DNA from: Actinomycetospora callitridis
GTDB lineage: Bacteria > Actinomycetota > Actinomycetes > Mycobacteriales > Pseudonocardiaceae
Assembly: GCF_028737265.1 (NCBI RefSeq)
Contig: NZ_JAQZAK010000015.1
Coordinates: 1 to 64,000 of the forward strand
DNA: 64,000 bases
Direction: 5' to 3'
Position numbers and translations under genes: made by a program. Shown piece by piece: positions 26,052-34,084 of the stretch (position 1 is its first letter; each line of letters begins with the position of its first letter). The notes under the pieces are model-generated. The model made no database searches, had not been told where the DNA came from, and saw only the letters and a list, made by a program, of their open reading frames with translations.

Positions 26052-26942
26052 CTACGGGGCCCAGCGACGGATGAACTCGACCGCTGCCGCGTCGATGACC
26101 TCGGGGTGCGAGGCGCTCAGGAAGTGCTGCCCGCCCTCGACGACCCGCAGCTCGGCCTCCGGGGAGCGCGTGAAGCGGCCGATCTCGTCCTGGGCGTTGG
26201 CCACCGAGTAGACGGGGTCCGCCGTGCCGTGCAGCCAGAGGACCGGGCACCGGACCTCGTCGAGCCTGCCGTGCAGCCCGTCCCGGTCGCGCAGGTTGAT
26301 CGAGCTCGTCCGCAGACGCCTGCGCCCGGCGTCGCCGGTGTAGTTCTGCTGGTGGGTCGCGTGCCAGAACTCCCGCTCCTCCGCACTCACGTCGGGACCG
26401 AAGCCCTCCGCGAGCACCGCGTCGACGAGCTCGACGGGGATCACCCAGTCGTCGCCGACGGGCTCGGCGAGGGCGTCGATCGCGGGGGTGCAGAAGGAGA
26501 TGCCGTCCCAGCAGCCGAGCTCGCGGCTCCGCGGGCTCTCGAAGTCCATCGACGTGCCGAGCGGGAGGACGCCCTGGACGACGTCGGGGGCGAGCAGCGC
26601 CATGCGCACGGCGATCCAGCCGCCCTGGGAGGTCCCGAGCACGAACGCCCGGTCGATGCCGAGGGCGTCGAGGACGCCGAGGGCGGCCGCCGCGCTGTCC
26701 CAGTAGGTGTAGTCGGCGTACCCGGCGCGGGTGCTTCCGTGGCCGTAGGGCTCGATCGCGAGGAGGTTGGCGGTCCGCCGGAGCTCCTCGTCGGCGAACT
26801 GCGGGCGGTAGAGATCCACCGACGTGGTGAACGAGTTGGACAGGACCAGCGTCGGGAGCGACGCGTCGTACGGCGCGGCGAGCGCGTACCCGATGGTCGA
26901 GGAACCGAGGTGGGGCACGGTGATCGTGTCGGCGACGCTCAT
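26052..26942 (-). CDS. alpha/beta-hydrolase fold protein
   Basis: A 296-residue hydrolase with LVLSNSFTTSVDLYRPQF near the oxyanion position, the nucleophile elbow LGTSQGGW, Asp in LHGTADPVYSV and His in VEGGQHFLSASHPEV. It resembles proline-iminopeptidase/haloperoxidase-type enzymes. The substrate is unknown. It interrupts the mycobacterial order between pimB and the NlpC/P60 gene, so it may have been inserted. The 50-bp gap to the NlpC gene holds no obvious signal. Confidence 0.8.
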   Translation of the reverse strand: MSVADTITVPHLGSSTIGYALAAPYDASLPTLVLSNSFTTSVDLYRPQFADEELRRTANLLAIEPYGHGSTRAGYADYTYWDSAAAALGVLDALGIDRAFVLGTSQGGWIAVRMALLAPDVVQGVLPLGTSMDFESPRSRELGCWDGISFCTPAIDALAEPVGDDWVIPVELVDAVLAEGFGPDVSAEEREFWHATHQQNYTGDAGRRRLRTSSINLRDRDGLHGRLDEVRCPVLWLHGTADPVYSVANAQDEIGRFTRSPEAELRVVEGGQHFLSASHPEVIDAAAVEFIRRWAP

Positions 26943-26992
26943 GGTGCGGAGCGTGTGACCCGGACCACGGTCGTGTCAATCAGCGGGGTCGG

Positions 26993-28069
26993 TCAGAGGA
27001 CGACGCGCCGCACGCCCGAGAGGCTGCGGCGGACCTCGGAGACCTTGACGACGTCGCCGGACTGCGGGGCCTCGAGGAACTTGCCGTCGCCGACGTAGAA
27101 GCCGACGTGGGTGACGGGCTCGTTGAAGAACAGCAGGTCGCCGGGCCGGGCGTCCGGGAAGGACACCGGGATGCCGATCAGGGCCTGCTGGCGCGACACC
27201 CGCGGCAGCCCGACCCCGACCTGGCGGTAGGCCCACTGCACCAGCCCGGAGCAGTCGTAGGTGCTCGGACCGGTGGCGCCCCACAGGTAGGGCTTGCCCT
27301 GCTGGGTCAGCGCCATCTTCAGTGCCTCGATGGCGATCCCGGTGCCGGCGATGTCGGTGGGGAAGTTCGTGGTGCCACCGCGGCGCAGCGCGGCCAGGGT
27401 CTCGGGTGAGGCGTCGGCGAGGGCCTGCTCGGCCGCGGCGACCTCGCGGTCGGCGTCGTCCTTGCGGCGCTGGGCGTCGTCGGCGGTGCGCTGCGCGTCG
27501 GCGGCGGAGCGCTCGGCGTCGAGCGCGCGGGCGTCGGCGTCGCGCTCGGCACCCTCGGCGACGGCGGTGGCGTCGAGGAAGCGCTGGACCAGGACACGGT
27601 TCTCCTCGGAGATGGTGTCCAGCAGCGAGGTGCGGTCCAGGTAGGCCTGCGGGGACTCGGCGCCCAGCAGCGCGCCCAGCGGGTCGAGCTGCCCGCCCTG
27701 GTAGGCGGCGCGGGAGACCTGATCGACCGCGGTGAACGCGACGTCGCGCTCGGCGCGGGCGGCGTCGGCGACCTCGCGGGCGGCGTCGGCCTCGCCGCGG
27801 GTGCGGTCGGCCTCGCCCCGACGGACCCCGAGCTGCTCCTCCGCGTCCAGCGACGCCTCCGTGGCGTCGGCCGCGCGGGCGTTGGCCTGGGCGAGGGACG
27901 TGACGGCGTCGGAGGCTCCGGGCGGGACGATGGGGTCGGCCCACGCGGACCCCGTGGGCCCGGCTCCGAGCCCAGCCCCGGACCCGAGCAGGGCGACGAC
28001 GGCCGTGACGACCACGGCCACCGAGAGGCGGCGGCGAACGCCGCGATCCGCGGGGCGGGGAGACACCAC
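26993..28069 (-). CDS. secreted NlpC/P60 peptidoglycan hydrolase
   Basis: A 358-residue exported endopeptidase like Rv2190c. A basic head (VRRR) and hydrophobic signal (LSVAVVVTAVVALLGSG) end near SAWADP (about 45). A long coiled coil (about 55-225, rich in Ala/Asp/Glu/Arg) follows, then the NlpC/P60 domain (about 240-358): catalytic Cys273 in YDCSGLVQWAY and His321 in THVGFYVGDG. It cuts stem peptides during cell-wall remodelling. The GTG at 28069 is the first that gives a proper signal peptide; AGAGAGGA-like purines lie 13-16 nt upstream, which is far. It is preceded by a structured leader. Confidence 0.9.
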   Translation of the reverse strand: MVSPRPADRGVRRRLSVAVVVTAVVALLGSGAGLGAGPTGSAWADPIVPPGASDAVTSLAQANARAADATEASLDAEEQLGVRRGEADRTRGEADAAREVADAARAERDVAFTAVDQVSRAAYQGGQLDPLGALLGAESPQAYLDRTSLLDTISEENRVLVQRFLDATAVAEGAERDADARALDAERSAADAQRTADDAQRRKDDADREVAAAEQALADASPETLAALRRGGTTNFPTDIAGTGIAIEALKMALTQQGKPYLWGATGPSTYDCSGLVQWAYRQVGVGLPRVSRQQALIGIPVSFPDARPGDLLFFNEPVTHVGFYVGDGKFLEAPQSGDVVKVSEVRRSLSGVRRVVL

Positions 28070-28090
28070 GGTGTCGTCGGGTCCTCTCTG

Positions 28091-28211
28091 CGCTGCCCGG
28101 CACAGCCGTGACCCCGGACCCTCCGGCCATCCGCACGGGACGGCCCGGGACCGGACGTCTCGGCCCCCGACGGCCACCATCCGGAGCCCACCGCGCCGTG
28201 CTCGGGCAGCG
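28091..28211 (-). ncRNA. structured leader of the NlpC/P60 gene, candidate ydaO-yuaA (cyclic di-AMP) riboswitch
   Basis: On the coding strand CGCTGCCCG (28211-28203) pairs perfectly with CGGGCAGCG (28099-28091), closing a 121-nt region 21 nt before the start codon. Inside are several G/C helices and GTCGGGGGCCGAGACG, reminiscent of the GGGGACCGAA core of ydaO-yuaA elements. That class commonly precedes cell-wall hydrolase genes in actinobacteria. I cannot fold it or score it, so the class is a suggestion. Confidence 0.4.
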
Positions 28212-28319
28212 GTGGGTGCGCGGACTCTAACCGACCGTGCTCGGCCCTCCGCACGCGGCGGCGGCGATCGGTGGGCGCCCGGGCGGCGGACGGCCCGGCG
28301 CGCACCGGGCGGCGCGCGT

Positions 28320-28604
28320 TCACCCCACACCCCGGGCCCGCCGCGCCCCCACGGCGCCGGCCGGACGTTCGCGCGGCGGCGCCGCCGGGGGCACCAGCCG
28401 CAGCCGCGGGATGAGCCCGTGGTCGGCCAGGACCTCGAGCGCGCGCTGCTCCACCGGACCGAACTCCAGCGGCAGCGGGCCGCCGGGCTCGTCCGTGGAC
28501 GGCGTGGCCCGGGACGGGACCGTCGGCGTGCCGAGCAGCACCCCGACGACGCAGTCGTCGCAGGCGATGTCCCGCACCGTGCAGGTGTCGCAGTCGATGA
28601 GCAC
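28320..28604 (-). CDS. small Cys-rich actinobacterial protein
   Basis: A 94-residue protein whose N-terminus LIDCDTCTVRDIACDDCVV carries two CxxC pairs (Cys5/8 and 15/18), a possible zinc site. The C-terminal half is less conserved and ends in Arg/Gly-rich sequence. I recognise this N-terminus as a conserved hypothetical found in many actinobacteria near NlpC/P60 genes, without an assigned function. The GTG at 28604 follows GGGAGG by 6 nt, which fixes the start. Gaps on both sides (28212-28319 and 28605-28747) show no gene. Confidence 0.75.
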   Translation of the reverse strand: MLIDCDTCTVRDIACDDCVVGVLLGTPTVPSRATPSTDEPGGPLPLEFGPVEQRALEVLADHGLIPRLRLVPPAAPPRERPAGAVGARRARGVG

Positions 28605-28747
28605 AGCGGCCTCCCAGTGGTGTCGACGGCCTCTCGACGGCCTCGACGCCCTCGGCCCCCGGCAGGTCCGGGGTCATGCTGCGCACGCTAGGAGCGACCC
28701 CCGACAACGCCGGTCCGCGCGACCGGGCGGGGCCCCCTCGGATGCAC

Positions 28748-30169
28748 TCAGATGCGCGCGAGCCGGCCCAGCAGGACGCTCGAGGGCACCGGGTGGGCGC
28801 CGCTGCGGCGCACCGAGTCCACGACGGCGCGGTCGGACGTCACCACCACCAGCGGCCGGCCCTCCGGCTCCGCCCCGACCAGGGAGCGGATGAGGTCGTC
28901 GGCGAGCACGCCGGCGTCGCTGAAGAGCACCCGCACCCCGCGCACCGAGTGCGTCGGCACCCCGGTGATCCCCGCCCCGTCGAAGACGAGCGTGGTCTCG
29001 GCACCCGTACGCGCCGCCAGCGGCTGGACCGCGGCGACCAGGCGCTCGCGCTGCGCGGCCAGCGACAGCTCCGGCCACCCCGTCTTGGTGACGTTGTAGC
29101 CGTCGACCATGAGGTGCACCTCGGGCAGCGCGAGCAGCCGGTCGAGCGCGGCCGGGTCGGTGACCCGGGCCTTCGGAGCCGCCCCGGTCGCCCCCGCCCC
29201 GACCAGCTCCGCGGGCCGCGTCCCGGAATCCCCCGGACGCAGGCCGAGCTCCCGGCGCAGGCCCTCGGCGGCCCCGGCGACGGTGTCGACGAGCAGGGCC
29301 AGGCGCGCGTCGTCGGCGCGCCGTGCCTCCACCGAGGCGCGCCGCACCCCGGCCAGCTCGTCGGCGGCACGACGCGCGCGCTCCTCGGCGTGGGCCGCGG
29401 CGTCGCGGGCCCGGTCCCGCTCGCGCCGCAGCTCCGCCATCTCGGCGCGCAGCCCGCCCTCGCCCGCGTCGCGCGCGGCCCGCAGCTCGGCGGCCTCGTC
29501 CTCGGCGCGCCGCACCCGCGTGCCCTGCTCGCGCAGGCGGGCGCGCAGCTTCGCGATCTCGTCGCGGTTCTCCTCGGCGGTGGCCTCGACCGCGGCGCGG
29601 GCCTGCTCGCGGTCCGCGCTGAGCCGCCGCACCTCGCCCTCGAGCTTCTCGACCTTCGCGACCGCGGCGTCACGCTCGGAGCGGGCGCGCGCGGCGTCGG
29701 CGCGTTCCCCCAGGCCGCGGACCAGGACCGAGCCCTCGTCCCGGCCCTCGAGCACGGCGACGGCCGCGGCGTGCACGGGGTCGGGGACCTCCGGACGCCA
29801 CCGCGCGGGCCGCTCCTCGGTCCACCAGCCGACGACGGACGCGGCGAACCCCTCCGCGCTCCCCAGCGCCGTGAGCAGCGGCCCCGCACCCGCCCGGGCC
29901 CGCTTCGACGGCGCGAACCGGGACACCGCGCGCACCGGCGGGGGCAGATCGGTGACGGGCATGTGCCCGACGGCCACGGACGCGAGCTCGGCCACCTTGG
30001 CCCGCACGGCCTCGGGCGCGCGCTCGAGGAGCTGGACGCGGACGGCGGCCCGGGCGGCCTCGTCGGACGCGTTCCCGGGGGCCTCCCCAGAGGTGGGCGC
30101 GTCGGAGGCGGGCGCGTCGTCGGCCGCCGCGGGTGCCCCCGTCGCTGCACCGTCGCCGCCGGCCTCCAT
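28748..30169 (-). CDS. NYN-domain (YacP-like) nuclease with coiled coil
   Basis: A 473-residue protein. The acidic Ala-rich head and a helical region (about 40-140) are followed by a long coiled coil (about 155-290, heptads of E/R/A). The NYN/PIN-like nuclease domain is at the end (about 330-473): LMVDGYNVTKTGWPEL, TLVFDGAG, ADDLIRSLV and VVTSDRAVVDSVRRSG supply the acidic metal ligands. YacP-type proteins cleave RNA, in Bacillus on the ribosome (Rae1). TAGCCT (30178-30183) lies 8 bp before the ATG at 30169; no ribosome site. It is divergent from another nuclease gene. Confidence 0.85.
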   Translation of the reverse strand: MEAGGDGAATGAPAAADDAPASDAPTSGEAPGNASDEAARAAVRVQLLERAPEAVRAKVAELASVAVGHMPVTDLPPPVRAVSRFAPSKRARAGAGPLLTALGSAEGFAASVVGWWTEERPARWRPEVPDPVHAAAVAVLEGRDEGSVLVRGLGERADAARARSERDAAVAKVEKLEGEVRRLSADREQARAAVEATAEENRDEIAKLRARLREQGTRVRRAEDEAAELRAARDAGEGGLRAEMAELRRERDRARDAAAHAEERARRAADELAGVRRASVEARRADDARLALLVDTVAGAAEGLRRELGLRPGDSGTRPAELVGAGATGAAPKARVTDPAALDRLLALPEVHLMVDGYNVTKTGWPELSLAAQRERLVAAVQPLAARTGAETTLVFDGAGITGVPTHSVRGVRVLFSDAGVLADDLIRSLVGAEPEGRPLVVVTSDRAVVDSVRRSGAHPVPSSVLLGRLARI

Positions 30170-30177
30170 GACCGCCC

Positions 30178-30183
30178 AGGCTA
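30178..30183 (-). promoter_or_regulatory. -10 hexamer of the NYN nuclease gene (leaderless)
   Basis: TAGCCT, 8 bp before the ATG at 30169. Confidence 0.5.
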
Positions 30184-30260
30184 GCCCTGCCGGGGCCACC
30201 GTCCGCGCTGGTGAGCCCGGTGCGGCGCGTGCTCGACCCGGGACTGTCGGGGGGCACCCC

Positions 30261-30266
30261 TAGCGT
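30261..30266 (+). promoter_or_regulatory. -10 hexamer of the exonuclease-UvrC gene (leaderless)
   Basis: TAGCGT, 9 bp before the ATG at 30276; no Shine-Dalgarno site. Confidence 0.5.
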
Positions 30267-30275
30267 CCCGCCGCG

Positions 30276-32018
30276 ATGGACGCCCCCGCCCGTCCGGTCA
30301 CCGGTCCGGACCCCCAGCTCTCGTTCGGCGAGCTCGGCACGCCCCTGTCGGCCGTCACGTTCGTCGTGGTCGACCTGGAGACGACGGGCGGGCCGCCCGA
30401 CTCGGACGCGATCACCGAGATCGGGGCGGTGAAGGTGCGCGGCGGCGAGATCGTCGGGGAGTTCGCGACGCTCGTCGACCCGGGCGTCGCCGTGCCCCCG
30501 CAGATCGTCTCGCTCACCGGCATCACGACGGCGATGGTCCGCGACGCCCCGCGGCTGCCCGCGGTCCTGCCCGGCCTGCTGGAGTTCTGCGCCGGGGCGG
30601 TGCTCGTGGCCCACAACGCGCCGTTCGACGTCGGGCACCTGCGCGCGGCCTGCCGGCGTCACGGCCCGTCGTGGCCGCGCCCGGCGGTGGTGTGCACGGC
30701 GCGGCTCGGGCGCCGCGTCCTGTCCCGCGACGAGGCGCCGTCGTGCCGGCTCTCGGCCCTGGCGGCGCTCTTCCGCGCGGGCACGCGCCCGATCCACCGC
30801 GCGCTGGACGACGCGCGGGCCACCGTCGACGTCCTGCACGGGCTGCTCGAGCGCGTCGGCGGCCGCGGCGTGTCGACGCTCGAGGACCTCCTGGCGCTGC
30901 AGGTCGAGGTCAGCCCGGTCCAGCGCGCCAAGCGCCACCTGGCCGACGCCGTCCCCGAGCAGCCGGGCGTCTACCTGTTCCGCGGGCCGGGCGACGAGGT
31001 GCTCTACGTCGGCACCAGCGGCGACCTGCGACGACGCGTGCGCTCCTACTTCACCGGCGGCGACAAGCGGGCGCGCATCAAGGAGATGATCGGGCTGGTC
31101 GAGCGGGTCGACTGGGTGGTGTGCGCCCACGTCCTCGAGGCCGAGGTCCGGGAGCTGCGCCTGCTCGCCGGGCACGCGCCCCGCTACAACCGGCGCTCGA
31201 GCTTCCCGCACCGCGGCTGGTGGGTCGCGCTCACCGACGAGCCCTTCCCGCGGCTCTCGGTGGTCCGCACGCCGCGCGCCGACGCCGTCGGGCCCTTCGG
31301 GCGCCGTCCCGACGCCGTGGCGGCGGTCCAGGCCCTGCAGGACGCCCTCCCGCTGCGGCCGTGCACCCAGCGCATCCCGGCGCGCGGCGCCTCCGGGACG
31401 CCGTGCGCGCTGCACGAGATGGGCCGGTGCGGGGCGCCGTGCGCGGGTCACGTGGACGTCGCGGCCTACCGGCCCGTGGTCGACGACGCCCGGGCGCTGG
31501 TCCGCGGGGCCGACGACACGGGGCTGCGCCGGCTCTCGGCGGCGGTGGGCGACCTCGCGGCCGCCGAGCGCTTCGAGGACGCCGCGGCCCACCGCGACCG
31601 CCTCGCCGACCTCGCCGCCGCCCTCGGGCGCGTCCAGCGCCTCTCCGCCGTGGCCGGGGCGCCGGAGATGATCGCCGCCCGCCCGGACGGCGAGCGCGGG
31701 TGGGACCTCGCGGTCGTCCGGCACGGACGCCTGGCGGCGGCCGGGCGTGCCCGCCGGGGCGTACCGCCGATGCCGGTGGTCGAGGCGCTCGTGGCCTCCG
31801 CCGAGACCGTGCGCCCCGGCGACGGCCCGCTGTGCGGCGCGCCGCCCGAGGAGGTCGCCGTCGTCACCCGCTGGCTCGAACGGCCGGGGACGCGGATGGT
31901 CCGCACCACCACCCCGTGGGCGATGCCGGCCGCCGGGGCCGGCGCGTGGGCCGGGTGGGTCGGACGGGCCCGCGAGGCGCGGCGCGAGCCTGCGGGGGCG
32001 CCGGGCGAGCCGCCCTAG
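30276..32018 (+). CDS. DEDDh exonuclease fused to UvrC N-terminal domains
   Basis: A 580-residue fusion like Rv2191. Residues about 27-200 form a DnaQ-type exonuclease: VVVDLETTG (Asp33, Glu35), ITEIGAVKV, VAHNAPFDVGHL and HRALDDARAT. From about 225 a GIY-YIG nuclease follows (EQPGVYLFRGPGDEVLYVGTS, then RRRVRSYFTG), and a Cys-containing region (RPCTQRIPARG, then CGAPCAGHV) as in UvrC/Cho. The UvrC C-terminal RNase H-like and HhH domains are missing. It could process DNA flaps or damaged ends; the biological role is not established to my knowledge. Confidence 0.9.
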   Translation: MDAPARPVTGPDPQLSFGELGTPLSAVTFVVVDLETTGGPPDSDAITEIGAVKVRGGEIVGEFATLVDPGVAVPPQIVSLTGITTAMVRDAPRLPAVLPGLLEFCAGAVLVAHNAPFDVGHLRAACRRHGPSWPRPAVVCTARLGRRVLSRDEAPSCRLSALAALFRAGTRPIHRALDDARATVDVLHGLLERVGGRGVSTLEDLLALQVEVSPVQRAKRHLADAVPEQPGVYLFRGPGDEVLYVGTSGDLRRRVRSYFTGGDKRARIKEMIGLVERVDWVVCAHVLEAEVRELRLLAGHAPRYNRRSSFPHRGWWVALTDEPFPRLSVVRTPRADAVGPFGRRPDAVAAVQALQDALPLRPCTQRIPARGASGTPCALHEMGRCGAPCAGHVDVAAYRPVVDDARALVRGADDTGLRRLSAAVGDLAAAERFEDAAAHRDRLADLAAALGRVQRLSAVAGAPEMIAARPDGERGWDLAVVRHGRLAAAGRARRGVPPMPVVEALVASAETVRPGDGPLCGAPPEEVAVVTRWLERPGTRMVRTTTPWAMPAAGAGAWAGWVGRAREARREPAGAPGEPP

Positions 32019-32082
32019 ACTCTCGGCACCCGGGGCCGGGCAGCCGGTCCCCGAGCCACACCCGAGCGACGAGGAGGGCCCG

Positions 32083-32361
32083 TTGATCACGGCCTTCGTG
32101 CTGGTCCACGCCGACGCCGACCACATCCCCGAGACCGCCCAGGCCATCGCGGACCTCGACGGCGTCGCGGAGGTCTACTCCTGCGCCGGCGACGTCGACC
32201 TGGTCGCCGTGGTGCGCGTCCGGGAGCACGAGCAGCTCGCGGACGTCATCGCCGGCGGGCTGAGCCGCGTGTCGGGGGTGCGCAGCACGTCCACGCACAT
32301 CGCGTTCCGCTCCTACTCCTCGAGCGACGACGCCTCGGCGTTCTCGATGGGGCTCGACTAG
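32083..32361 (+). CDS. stand-alone Lrp/AsnC ligand-binding (RAM) domain protein
   Basis: A 92-residue protein consisting only of the effector-binding alpha/beta domain of Lrp/AsnC regulators (ITAFVLVHADADHIPETAQA, VAEVYSCAGDVDLVAVVRV, STSTHIAFRSYSSSD). There is no DNA-binding head. Such proteins form rings that bind amino acids; this one adjoins trpD, but which ligand it binds is unknown. It starts with TTG at 32083, made credible by GAGGAGG 6 bp upstream and by the lack of another start. A convergent neighbour, trpD, ends 24 bp away. Confidence 0.85.
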   Translation: MITAFVLVHADADHIPETAQAIADLDGVAEVYSCAGDVDLVAVVRVREHEQLADVIAGGLSRVSGVRSTSTHIAFRSYSSSDDASAFSMGLD

Positions 32362-32385
32362 CTCGTCACGCCCCGGGAGACGGCC

Positions 32386-33456
32386 TCAGTCACGCACGGC
32401 GCGGGCGACCGCCGACCAGCGCTCGAGCAGAGCCCCGGCGGCGCCCGAGTCGACCGCCTCGGCGGCCCGTCGCATGCCGGTCGCCACGCCGGCGTGCAGG
32501 TCGGTCATCGCCGTGCCGGTGACCGACTCCTCGTGGGCGGCGAGCGCGGCGCCCGCGTTGAGCAGCACCGCGTCGCGGACCGCTCCGGGCTCGCCCGCGA
32601 ACACCGCGCGGGCCACCGCGGCGTTGTGGGCGGCGTCCCCGCCCCGCAGCGCCCCGGGGCCGGAGACCGGCACGCCCAGGGCGGTCGGGTCGAGCGTCTC
32701 CACCCGCACCCCGCCCGGTCCGGCGTGCCAGACGGTGGTCGTCGTCGCGGTGGTGACCTCGTCGAGCCCGTCGTCGCCCCGCACGACCACGGCGCGGTCC
32801 CCGCGGGCGGCGAGCACCTCGGCGAGGATCGGCGCGAAGCGCACGTCGGCGCACCCGATCAGCGCCGCGCCAGGGCGGGCCGGGTTGGTCAGCGGCCCGA
32901 GCAGGTTGAACGCGGTCGGGACGCCGAGCTGGCCGCGCACCGGGCCCGCATGGCGCATGGCCGGGTGGAAGACCTGGGCGAAGCAGAACCCGATGCCGAC
33001 CTCGGCGACGCAGCGGGCGACGGCGTCGGGACCGAGGTCGACCGGCACGCCGAGGGCCTCGAGCACGTCCACCGACCCGCTCTGCGACGACGCGGCGCGC
33101 CCGCCGTGCTTGACGACGCGGGCACCGGCCGCGGCCATCACGACGGCCGCCATCGTCGAGATGTTGACGGTGTGCGCGCCGTCGCCGCCGGTGCCGACGA
33201 TGTCCACCACCGGACCGGGGACGTCGACGGGCCGGGCGTGGGCGAGCATCGCCGTCGCCAGCCCCGCGATCTCCGGCGCCGTCTCCCCCTTGGCGCGCAG
33301 GGCCACGACGAAGCCCGCGACCTGCGCGGGCGACGCCTCGCCGGACATCACCTGGTCCATCGCCCACTCGGTGTCGTCCGCGGCGAGGTCGTGGCCCGCC
33401 AGCAGGCGCCCGAGCAGGCCCGGCCAGCTCGGTGGCGTCCCCACCGTGGCCGTCAC
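32386..33456 (-). CDS. trpD: anthranilate phosphoribosyltransferase
   Basis: A 356-residue enzyme of tryptophan synthesis, joining anthranilate to phosphoribosyl diphosphate. VDIVGTGGDGAHTVNIST (GTGGD 88-92) binds the diphosphate, KHGGRAASSQSGSVDVLEAL the ribose side, and DGLDE the metals. No other trp gene is near, as in M. tuberculosis where trpD stands alone. Its GTG overlaps the stop of the receiver-like gene (GTGA at 33456-33453), so the two are translated together. Confidence 0.94.
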   Translation of the reverse strand: MTATVGTPPSWPGLLGRLLAGHDLAADDTEWAMDQVMSGEASPAQVAGFVVALRAKGETAPEIAGLATAMLAHARPVDVPGPVVDIVGTGGDGAHTVNISTMAAVVMAAAGARVVKHGGRAASSQSGSVDVLEALGVPVDLGPDAVARCVAEVGIGFCFAQVFHPAMRHAGPVRGQLGVPTAFNLLGPLTNPARPGAALIGCADVRFAPILAEVLAARGDRAVVVRGDDGLDEVTTATTTTVWHAGPGGVRVETLDPTALGVPVSGPGALRGGDAAHNAAVARAVFAGEPGAVRDAVLLNAGAALAAHEESVTGTAMTDLHAGVATGMRRAAEAVDSGAAGALLERWSAVARAVRD

Positions 33457-33869
33457 CCGCGGACGGCGGGCGCGGCCCGCTCCCGCAGGACGGTGGCGAC
33501 GGTCTCGGCGGCGGTCACCGGGTCCAGCGGCTGCACGAGGACCGCGTCGGCCTGCGACCAGGTCGCGAGCCAGTGGTCGTCGCGGCGCCGGACGACGACG
33601 ATGATCGGCGGCGGGTCGTCGCTCTCGTTCTTGATCTGGCGGCACACCCCCATCCCGCCGGTGGGCTGCGCCTCGCCGTCGAGGACCGCGAGATCGATCT
33701 CGCCGGCGTCGAAGGAGCCGAGGACGTCCCCGATGCTGTCCGCCTCGACGAAGCGCAGTCGCGGCAGGTCGGGCGCGGGGCGGCGCCCCACGGCGCTGGA
33801 GATGGCCTCGCGCACCTCCGGACGATGGCTCATCACCACGACCGTGAGTGTGGGGCTCGGGGCGGTCAT
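33453..33869 (-). CDS. degenerate response-regulator receiver domain protein
   Basis: A 138-residue stand-alone receiver-like fold: TLTVVVMSHRPEVREAI, then LAVLDGEA with Asp64 at the phosphoacceptor position, IIVVVRRRDDHW and AVLVQPLDPVTAAETV. The acidic pair normally near residue 12 is replaced by Ser-His, and the conserved Lys-Pro is Gln113-Pro. It is therefore probably a pseudo-receiver that cannot be phosphorylated in the usual way. TAGCAT (33877-33882, reverse) is 7 bp before the ATG; no ribosome site. Coupled to trpD; role unknown. Confidence 0.8.
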   Translation of the reverse strand: MTAPSPTLTVVVMSHRPEVREAISSAVGRRPAPDLPRLRFVEADSIGDVLGSFDAGEIDLAVLDGEAQPTGGMGVCRQIKNESDDPPPIIVVVRRRDDHWLATWSQADAVLVQPLDPVTAAETVATVLRERAAPAVRG

Positions 33870-33876
33870 GGGGCGG

Positions 33877-33882
33877 ATGCTA
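33877..33882 (-). promoter_or_regulatory. -10 hexamer of the receiver-trpD operon (leaderless)
   Basis: TAGCAT, 7 bp before the ATG at 33869. The remaining divergent region to ctaE (33883-34084) holds a GTACGAC direct repeat and no gene. Confidence 0.55.
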
Positions 33883-34084
33883 TCCGGCGGTGCCCGACGG
33901 CACCGAGCCCCACGACCACCCGCCGCGCCACGCCCGGCGATCGGTACGACGAATCGACGTACGACGGCGGGTAGGAGAACCTGCAGGTGAGGGGCGTGCA
34001 GGTCGCGACGGGTGCGGACCGTCCCCCGAACATCGCACGATCCGCCCTCGCCCCGACGGGCTGGTGTCGGGCAGAGGTGTCATC

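Noticed and set aside
28605..28707. Leaderless ATG after TAGCGT reading MTPDLPGAEG as a leader peptide
   Set aside because: The frame does not stop for over a kilobase and runs antisense-free through real genes out of register; the GTG with GGGAGG at 28604 is the better start.
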